A stretch of 64,000 nucleotides of DNA, from positions 111,272,293 through 111,336,292 of the forward strand of contig NC_064819.1 in NCBI RefSeq assembly GCF_024166365.1. The letters are read 5' to 3'. The notes below the pieces were generated by a model, which did no database searches, was not told the DNA's origin, and saw only the letters and a program-made list of their open reading frames with translations. Positions 57,217-64,000 of this stretch are shown piece by piece. Every line of letters starts with the position of its first letter. Within the stretch, counting starts at the first letter, position 1. Source of the stretch: Elephas maximus indicus. Taxonomy: Eukaryota > Chordata > Mammalia > Proboscidea > Elephantidae. Both the position numbers and the translations under genes were made by a program.

Positions 57217-57424
57217 TGTTTGGACAACTGAGCACCCAAGAGGAGGCCTGTGATTCATTGGTGTGGGCTGTTTTTCCAGAGAAAGAGCACCAACCTATTG
57301 GAGCCATCGAAATTTGCCAGACTTGAATGGGATTTCTCCCGGGTTTGGCAAGTGACAGACTAATAAATTAAGTTCACCTAAGGTGGTAATGGCTGCTAAT
57401 GGGCTCCCTGGTTACTGTCAGGCA
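57217..57424. other. Non-coding, unrecognised
   Basis: 3' flank of the truncated L1; no gene. Confidence 0.4.
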
Positions 57425-57606
57425 ACATCTATACTTAAATGGGGCCAGGCCCTTGTATCTGGCAGCCACATTCCATCCTGTCTCTCTGCCAGCCTGTTTC
57501 TCTCCGGTTCCCAGAGCATACCCTCTGCTTTCAGCCTTCCATGCTGTGCACTGGCAGTTCCCTCTACCTGGATCCTTTTGCTTGATGATCTCAAATTCTT
57601 CCTTCA
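57425..57606 (+). mobile_element. L2 LINE fragment
   Basis: CTGTGCACTGGCAGTTCCCT then CTACCTGGATCCTTTTGC is the L2 3'-region block order; the first part is weaker. Confidence 0.6.
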
Positions 57607-58125
57607 ATGTTGTTGTTCTTGCCGTGGAGTCGTCCCTGACTCATGGAGACCCCATGCACTGTGGGACTAAACACTGCCAAGTTCTGTACCATCCTCGTGG
57701 TTGGTTGGGGATTAGACTGTTATGATCCATAAAGTTTTCAATGGCTGATTTTCAGAAGTAGATTGCCAGGCCTTTTGTCCTAATTCATGTGTGTCTGGAA
57801 GTTCTACTGAAACCTGTTCAGTAGCATAGCAACATGCAAGCTGGTGACAAGTGGTGGCTCTGCACAAGGTGAATTAGCCTGGAACCAACCCATGTGGCAC
57901 AAATGGTAGTAACCAAAAGGTTGATGGGTTGAATTCACCCAGAGGTGCCTTGGAAGAAAGGTCCTGGTGGTCTACTTCTAAAAGGTCACAGCCATTGAAA
58001 ACCCTGTGGAACACAGTTCTACCCTGAAACACATGGGGTTGCCGTGAGTCAGAATTGACTTAAGGACAATTGGTTTTCTTCCCACATGGAAGGCAAGAAT
58101 TCTACCACTGAACCACCAATACCCC
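57607..58125 (-). mobile_element. tRNA-Gly-headed SINE split by an AfroSINE
   Basis: The minus strand from about 58125 reads a tRNA-Gly-like start (GGTGGTTCAGTGGTAGAATT). It is interrupted at 58079-57884 by a plus-strand AfroSINE and continues at 57883 with the B-box side (GGTTCCAGGCTAATTCACC), GTGCAGAGCCACCAC and the RTE-derived body to a GTTGTTGTT complement at 57607. It is the only copy here besides 14161 with the tRNA-like head. Confidence 0.75.
57884..58079 (+). mobile_element. AfroSINE inside tRNA-Gly SINE
   Basis: Sense long-subtype copy: ATGTGGCACAAATGGTAGTA head (the internal TTAAGCAC-type block is shortened), AGAGGTGCCTTGGAAGAAAG middle, and tail to ACAATTGGTTTTC. Confidence 0.85.
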
Positions 58126-58171
58126 CTTTTAAAGTAATAATACCAACAAATGCTACTTACTGTGTTCTAAG

Positions 58172-58335
58172 CCAGTGATTCTCCAGGACAGGCTCCAGAA
58201 AAAGCAGCACCAGCATTACCTGGAAACTTGTTAGAAATGAAAATTCCCAGGCCCACCCTAGACCTACTGAATCAGAAATGCTAAGCGGGGAGCCAGGGGA
58301 TTCTGATGCACGCTAAAGCTTGAGACCACTGTTAA
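58172..58335 (+). mobile_element. MER5-type hAT MITE
   Basis: CCAGCATTACCTGGAAACTT, CCCTAGACCTACTGAATCAG, ATTCTGATGCACGCTAAAGC and TTGAGACCACTG follow MER5A order, with end CAGTGATTCT. Confidence 0.82.
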
Positions 58336-58349
58336 CTACACACTTTAAC

Positions 58350-58735
58350 TGCTGCTGCTCATTTAATCCTCACAATAACCCTTTGAGGTGGGTATGATTA
58401 TTGCCTCATTTTACAGGTAAAAAAACTTGAGGCAGAGAGAGGTCAAACAACTTGTTGGGTGCCGTCAAGTCAATCCTAACGCATAGGACCCCATGTGACA
58501 GAGTAGAATTGTCCCACAGGGTTTTCTTGGATGTAATCTTTACACAAGCAGATCACCAGCTCTTTCTCCCTCAGAGCCTGTGGGTGGGCTCGAACTATCT
58601 TTCGGTTACCAGCCAGCTACTTAATCATTGAGCCACCAGGCTCCTTTAAACAACTTGACAGAGGTCTTAAGCTGGTAAGCAGTAGAGCTGGGCTTTGAAC
58701 CCAGGCAGTCTGGCTAAGAATAAGGGTATACCACC
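58350..58735 (-). mobile_element. MIR SINE split by an AfroSINE
   Basis: Left half 58350-58444 (TTAATCCTCACAATAACCCT, TTTTACAGGTAAAAAAACTT). Right half 58658-58735 (AGAGCTGGGCTTTGAACCCA, GGCAGTCTGGCT). The halves rejoin in frame of the MIR consensus once the SINE is removed. Confidence 0.85.
58455..58647 (-). mobile_element. AfroSINE with 10-bp TSD in MIR
   Basis: Antisense copy between AAACAACTTG at 58445-58454 and 58648-58657, exact duplicates. Complete from tail TGGGTGCCGTCAAGTCAATC to head complement GAGCCACCAGGCTCC. Confidence 0.92.
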
Positions 58736-58984
58736 ACTCAGTCATGTCGCCTTTCCCATAAATGTTTCCTTGAAACATTTTGTGATGCCACTCCCCCATA
58801 TCTCAACAGACAATGTCAGTAGCTCCCATATCACTTCTTCTCTTATGACATTGTGTCTTTCTCGTCTATCTATCCCCAGTCCCAGTACTTACATTGCAAT
58901 TAGTAAAGTTTGGTTTTGATGAAAGAATGAGTAATTGAATGGATCAATCAATATCTTGACCCAGAAGTAACTCGACTAGAGTTT

Positions 58985-59095
58985 TCTGGAGAACTTTAAA
59001 AAACATATAAGCTCCAGAATTCTATCCCTCACCTACTCAGTCAGACTCTCCAGGAGTGGGACCTGGAAATATGTATTTTAAGAAGCAAAAACAGA
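58985..59095 (+). mobile_element. MER5-like DNA transposon fragment
   Basis: CTACTCAGTCAGACTCTCCA then GGAGTGGGACCTGGAAATAT resembles the middle of MER5-type MITEs; ends are lost. Confidence 0.5.
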
Positions 59096-59412
59096 AAAAA
59101 AAAAAAATCCAGGTTTAAGAAAAAATTGTACCCCATATACCCATTTTGCACACATTGGAATCCCTTCCTCAGTTGGCACTGACGGTTTCAGACAGTTTGA
59201 TAAGACCAAGTTGAGGGCATGAATACAGAAAAAAGGCCCTTTTGATCTTAAATATCATCCCTTGGGGACCTGATTACCCTGTGGCCAACCCTTCCTGGAA
59301 GGAAGCCTGAATATGCTTCAGATATAAGGCCCATTATGATACTTATTGAATAAAATCAAAATAAGAAATGCCTGTAGTTAGTTCCACTGAGCTGCACATA
59401 GTAAGTTTTTTA
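59096..59412. other. Non-coding, unrecognised
   Basis: No gene seen. Confidence 0.45.
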
Positions 59413-59573
59413 CCCCTGCCCTGGTGCTGCGGTGGTTAAGAACTCGGCTGCTAACCAAAAGGTCAGTAGTTCAAATCCATCAGCCGCTCCTTGTAAACGC
59501 TACAGGGCAGTTCTATTCTGTTTTACAGGGTTGCTATGAGTCAGAATCAACTCGATGGCAACGAGTTTTTTTT
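59413..59573 (+). mobile_element. AfroSINE
   Basis: Sense short-form copy with A-box region GGTGCTGCGGTGGTTAAGAA, B-box-like AGTTCAAATCC, and a GATGGCAACGAG tail followed by a T-run. Confidence 0.92.
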
Positions 59574-60303
59574 TAAACAATAACAATCCTCAGCACACAA
59601 ATGGGTCATATTCCAAAAATGTAAGTTCAGTTGCTTGGAACTCAGAATACATTTTCCCACAGAAATAATATTAGAAAAGAGGGTTCCATCCCTCTGCCAA
59701 AACACAAAACCCGATTTAGAACACTCTGTCTCTGAAATAGCACTTTAGATGGGCTACACAGAGGGCATGAGAAATGTGACTGGGACGAAACTTGGTACTG
59801 GGGATTATGGGAGCACAGTGGCTTCTGGGTAAGACTGGGATGTGGCAGCATTAGGGACATGCCTTGGTTCTCCTTCCTCCCGCAGCATACACACACAAAC
59901 TCGATCACACACACTCACACACATACACATTGTAGTTACTGGCCACATGATAGAAAGGGAATGTTACCACTCAAGGAAGGCTACTTGGACTCCACTAAAA
60001 CCTTTATTCCCTTACTATTCTTATTCACTTCTGTAGTCAGAAGCTGCCTCCAGGCCTTTACCTCACAGTTTCACAGGTCAGATACAGACACTCAGGGGTG
60101 CTTTTACCCTAACCTTTGATATTGTCTTACCTGAATTTTGTAAATATTACACACTTGTTGTTTCGACTTCAGGTCAACTACGACCACCTTCCCTCGTATA
60201 CCTAGAATGATATTCTTGAGGACAGACATGGAATAAGTGCCATAAGTAAAATTGCTGCTGATAAAATGGAAAAAAGAACAAAATTTCCAGTTTTTCCTTG
60301 GCT
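59574..60303. other. Non-coding with (CA)n tract
   Basis: No gene. Imperfect CA repeat at about 59885-59930. Confidence 0.5.
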
Positions 60304-60315
60304 ATTAATTAATTT

Positions 60316-60864
60316 GGAAATCAAAAGACACGTTGCATTGGGCAAATCTGCTGCAAAGGACTTCTTTAAAGTATTAAAAAGCAAAGATGTCACCTCAAAG
60401 ACTAAGGTGTGCCTGACCCAAGCCGTGATATTTTCAGTTGCATCATATGCATGTGAAAGCTGGATGGTCAATAAGGAAGACTGAAGAAGAATTGACGCCT
60501 TTGAATTGCAGTGTTGGCGAAATATATCGAATATACCATGGACTGCCAAAAGAACGAACAAATCTGTCTTGGAAGAAGTACAACCAAAATGCTCCTTAGA
60601 AGCAAGGATGGCACGACTGCATCTTAAGTACTTTGGGCATCTGGAGGGGTCAGTCCCTGAAGAAGGACATCATGCTTGGTAAAGTACAGGGTCAGCGGAA
60701 AAGAGGAAGACTCTCAGTGAGGTGAATTGACACAGTGGCTGCAGCAATGGGCTCATGCATAACAACAATTGTGAGCGTGGTGCAGGACTGGGCAGTGTTT
60801 CCTTCTGTAGTACATAGGGTCGCTAAGAGTTGGAACCGACTTGACAGCACCTAACAACAACAAC
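60316..60864 (+). mobile_element. RTE LINE 3' fragment with perfect 12-bp TSD
   Basis: 5'-truncated RTE from GGAAATCAAAAGACACGTTG to CACCTAACAACAACAAC. ATTAATTAATTT at 60304-60315 and 60865-60876 is an exact TSD. The C-terminal RTE coding has stops, so it is inactive. Confidence 0.93.
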
Positions 60865-60876
60865 ATTAATTAATTT

Positions 60877-60950
60877 AGCTATGTGACATTGGGCAAAATT
60901 CTCTGGGCCTCAGTTTCCTCATTTGTAAAATATTGGGGGAGGGGAGTGGC
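60877..60950 (+). mobile_element. MIR fragment
   Basis: AGCTATGTGACATTGGGCAA and CTCAGTTTCCTCATTTGTAA are the sense MIR core. It begins at the RTE TSD. Confidence 0.82.
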
Positions 60951-61975
60951 TTATATAATTTATAAAAGTCCGTTCTAGCTCTAGTATTTTAGAATTCAGT
61001 AAAAAATAAAAATAAATAATGCCCTCTACATCCTTGTGAAAATATTTGCCAGCCTGGCAACTGTTCTCTAACCTTCTCCATATTTGACACTGAAATACAG
61101 AAACTTCATCTCATCTTAGGCCCAAAGATGCACCAAGAAGAACCAAGACTTGTAATTTACATTTTCATTTCATGTTATTACATTCTGTCTCATTTCTTTT
61201 TACTTGCCCACAGTCAAAGTTCATGTGTGCAATATCTCACTGAGTTTAAGCCCTGTACCTAATAAGACATTTCTAGGCATGCAGCAAGTTAAGGGCTGAA
61301 GTGGCCAGATAATAACAACAACAATATTGCTTTATCAGAATTATACGAATTTTGACCTAGAAAGGGGAAATACGAAAAGAATTCAAGAATCTAAGAGAAT
61401 TTGAAGTTATTTCAGAAAAACAAATTTTAATGAAACCAGTACACTTGATCTTAACATGCAGCATCATGGACTTGAATTTAACTCAGAGTGAAATATATTG
61501 TTTCTTTGATAAGCTCCCCAAAGGTGATGGTATCTAGAGGAAAAGCAATAAGGAAATACGGTTAACAGCCCGTTATAGTTTGGGGTTGGTGATATCTGAC
61601 AGACCTTGAGCCAAGGGACTCTGTTTCAGCCAGGATGATATGTCCCTGTGACATGCTGGGGATGTGCCTGGAGTTGGCATTAAGAACTTCAAGAAGATCC
61701 AGTTAGTTTCTGCTGCCGTATATCTTTAATGAGACTCAGCTGTCTCACCAGTTTAAGAAAAGAAACTTTCACTTCCACTCCCTTGGAAAAAAACTCAGAA
61801 GTCACACCAAAATAAGTAAAAAATTTCCATGAATAGTACACAACAAGAATCCCCCAAACCCCAACATCCTAAGAGTTGGCTGTATAAGAATACTGGGAAA
61901 CTGTTTGGGGTGTGGAAAAAAAGGAAGCCTGGTTCAAGAACCTCCGGAATTTCAGGTCTCAGAACCAAATAATAA
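60951..61975. other. Non-coding, unrecognised
   Basis: About 1 kb with no gene or recent repeat. Confidence 0.5.
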
Positions 61976-62100
61976 TGTAGGCATCCTACTGTGTGTCAGG
62001 CACTATGCTGAGTGTTTTATAGGCATTTTTTAATTTAACCTTTAAAGCAATCTCGTGATTCCACTTTGTTTAGTAAGCATTAATACTCCCATTTGTAAAA
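61976..62100 (-). mobile_element. MIR fragment
   Basis: CTACTGTGTGTCAGGCACTA then TGCTGAGTGTTTTATAGGC is the antisense MIR 3' part. Confidence 0.75.
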
Positions 62101-62224
62101 GAGAGAGAGAGAAATTGAGAGAGAGGATTGGCAAATGGCCCAGAAAAAGACAGGGCTGAGGGTATTCTCATCACCCCCAGCCACTCAAATAGCCCAGTGG
62201 GCTGGTAAGAGATGGAGATTTGAG

Positions 62225-62375
62225 TCATTGATCCACCACATTCTATGGGTTCCAGGAAGTTATTCAGTTTCCTTACCTATAAAATGGGGATAATGATAGT
62301 GCCTACCTCATAGGTTTGTTAGAGGCTTCTAATGAGATCCTATACACAATAGTGCCTGTCAGATGGTGTGGTGTT
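62225..62375 (+). mobile_element. MIR fragment
   Basis: TCAGTTTCCTTACCTATAAA, ATGGGGATAATGATAGTGCC, TACCTCATAGGTTTGTTAGA in sense MIR order. Confidence 0.8.
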
Positions 62376-62516
62376 CAATGACAGTGAGACAGTATTTTTA
62401 CCTGGTCCAGCACCTCTCCTTGTTCCCACACAACACAAAGCAGCCTGCACCTGGGCACATCTCCCATGGACCAATTCAGAACACTGGGAACAATTCACTC
62501 TTTTTAAATTTTCACC

Positions 62517-62955
62517 TGTTTTTTTTTTTGTTGTTTTAAATATGGTAACTATAAATAACAAAACATTTGCCATTTTAACTGTTTTTAATTGTATAATTTA
62601 GCAGCATTCATTATACATGCAGTGTTGGGCAATCTTCACCACTATTTCTTTCCAAAACTTTTCCATCACCCTAAGCAGAAACTTTGTACCCATTAAGCAA
62701 TAACTCACCATCCGCTTCCTCCTATCCCTGGTGACCATTAATCTACTTCCTGTTTCTATGTATTTGCCTGTTCTAAATGGGATCATACGATGCCCTTTTG
62801 TGTCTGACTTATTTCACTTAATATAATGTTTTCAAGGTTCATCATGTGGTAGCATGTATCAGAACTTCATTTCTTTTTATGGCTGAAAAATACTCTGTTG
62901 TATGTATATACAACATTTTGCATATCCATTCTTCTATTGATGGAGACCAACTGAT
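62517..62955 (-). mobile_element. Old L1 (L1M-type) 3' region
   Basis: Begins with a T-run, then TTTGCCATTTTAACTG, CATCACCCTAAGCAGAAAC, CTTATTTCACTTAATATAAT and ATATCCATTCTTCTATTGAT, the antisense layout of old mammalian L1 3' ends running into ORF2's last part. Confidence 0.8.
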
Positions 62956-62977
62956 TCTTATTCTCTAAGAACAGACC

Positions 62978-63128
62978 TTGATGCTCAAAGTGAGGTCCAT
63001 GGACCAGCAGCATTGGTATCACCTGGAACTTGCTGGAAATGCAGAAACCCAGGCCCCACTCTAGACCTTCTAAATCAGAATATGCATTTTAACAAGGTCT
63101 GCACATTAAGTTTGAGAAGCTCTGCTCT
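62978..63128 (+). mobile_element. MER5A-type hAT MITE
   Basis: CTCAAAGTGAGGTCCATGGA, CCAGCAGCATTGGTATCACC, AGACCTTCTAAATCAGAATA and AGTTTGAGAAGCTCTG; internal GGGG-rich segment deleted. Confidence 0.85.
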
Positions 63129-63834
63129 ATGGCACATTCATAGTAACAATTCTCTCCTGCCCTATGATGGTGCAGACCTGGAGGCTCTTTAGCCATGAAT
63201 TTCAGGAGAAAGGTAGAACTTGTTGTGTCTACAGTACGCCAGGCTCCTGGGCCTCTCTGCTCCCTCTTCCTATGCTGACCTCATGAGTTCAGAAGGTCCT
63301 TCTTCTTGTAATCAATCCACCCAGTGAAAGCCATTATCAAGACTCAACTCGAGCATCATGGGAACCTTTCCCATCTCCCCTCCTCCCATGCCCAGGAGGA
63401 ATTCACTACTTCCACTTTTGTGTCTCCACTGAAGAACAAATCAGTGCTTTTTGAACTCTTGACTACAACCCATGGTAAGAAACAGATCTTCAGACACACC
63501 AGGACATGTACCTATAAAAAATTACATGTCTGTATATTGCTGAAATGAAAGTTCCATGAAATAATACTTTTACTTACTATGTGTGAGGGATTCAGATATT
63601 GTCAACATTACTCTGTCCTATTTCATATATTAACATGCTATCTGCAACATGTAGAATTAATTTCAGTGCCACTAATGGGCCATGGGTCATGAGTGACAAT
63701 TTGTAGAGCACTATACACAGATATTTCTCTCATAGGAACTACATCACTAGACTGATGATTTAGTTTTCATGCCTGTATCTCCCTTCTAAATGTCAGGTCA
63801 GGGACCAACAGCCCATGGCCCAGTGCTTGGCACG
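63129..63834. other. Non-coding, unrecognised
   Basis: No gene; an open frame of 74 codons at 63324-63548 has no recognisable motif. Confidence 0.45.
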
Positions 63835-64000
63835 TATGTTGTTGTTAGTTGCCATAGAATTGGCTGTGACTCATGGCGCCCTTGTGTACAACAGAATGAA
63901 ATATTGCCTGCTCCTGCATCATGTTCATGATCTTAGATACGTTTGAGGCTTTTTGATACGTTGTTGTGGCTTCTGTGTCAATCCATCTCCTTGAGGGTTT
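63835..64000 (-). mobile_element. RTE LINE 3' end, continuing past the window
   Basis: Antisense RTE tail GTTGTTGTTAGTTGCC, then CTGTGACTCATGGCGCCC, GTACAACAGAATGAAATATT and GTCAATCCATCTCCTTGAG, running off the right edge. Confidence 0.88.

Overview
This window is nuclear DNA from a placental mammal, most likely an elephant or close afrotherian relative. Three things point there. There are at least 20 copies of the tRNA-derived AfroSINE family. There are abundant RTE-clade (BovB-like) LINEs whose 3' ends finish in CAA-type repeats. There is a second SINE type with a tRNA-Gly-like head and an RTE-derived body. Mammal-wide relics (MIR, L2, L3/CR1, MER5, Tigger, MaLR-like LTRs) lie underneath. 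Assignment to Afrotheria rests on recalled family knowledge, not on a search.

I find no intact host protein-coding gene. The long open frames are remnants of LINE reverse transcriptases, endonucleases and L1 ORF1, or chance frames. The one clear gene-associated signal is a CpG island at about 30.7-31.3 kb. On the minus strand it has a strong splice-donor match, with a CCAAT box on its upstream side and a CTCF-like motif about 0.45 kb further out. It is probably a promoter and non-coding first exon transcribed leftward, which would make 1-31 kb its first intron or flank. The gene is not identifiable from the sequence.

Layout. 1-2.9 kb: an RTE with its 5' half inverted. 2.9-10.3 kb: AfroSINEs, an RTE 3' end and a 5'-truncated L1 with a perfect 15-bp target-site duplication (TSD). 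10.4-11.3 kb: a Tigger relic with transposase C-terminal coding sequence. 11.3-19.4 kb: MIR, an L1 3' end, a probable LTR and SINEs. 19.4-20.2 kb: an RTE with a 262-codon open frame, a 12-bp TSD and a 19-bp inverted 5' end. 20.8-21.0 kb: a 208-bp fold-back element, with a second copy at 41.6 kb. 21.9-24.4 kb: L1 nested in older L1. 24.4-30 kb: SINEs, an RTE, MIRs and L2. 30-32 kb: the CpG island. 32-42.7 kb: L3/CR1 relics, MaLR-like LTRs, a 2.3-kb RTE and a hAT-like MITE. 42.8-51.1 kb: a full-length L1 with TSD, carrying a solo LTR. 52.5-57.2 kb: a second L1 that keeps its 5' end but stops inside ORF2, yet has a 16-bp TSD, and itself holds a later L1 3' end. 57.2-64 kb: nested SINEs, MER5, MIR, an RTE with TSD and old L1.

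The elements form a readable layered history. L3, L2 and MIR relics are interrupted by AfroSINEs, MaLR-like LTRs by the fold-back element, and L1 by an LTR and by another L1. AfroSINEs, tRNA-Gly SINEs and RTE LINEs share a similar 3' end, as expected if RTE machinery mobilises the SINEs. I saw no CRISPR array, operon, rRNA or functional tRNA gene.
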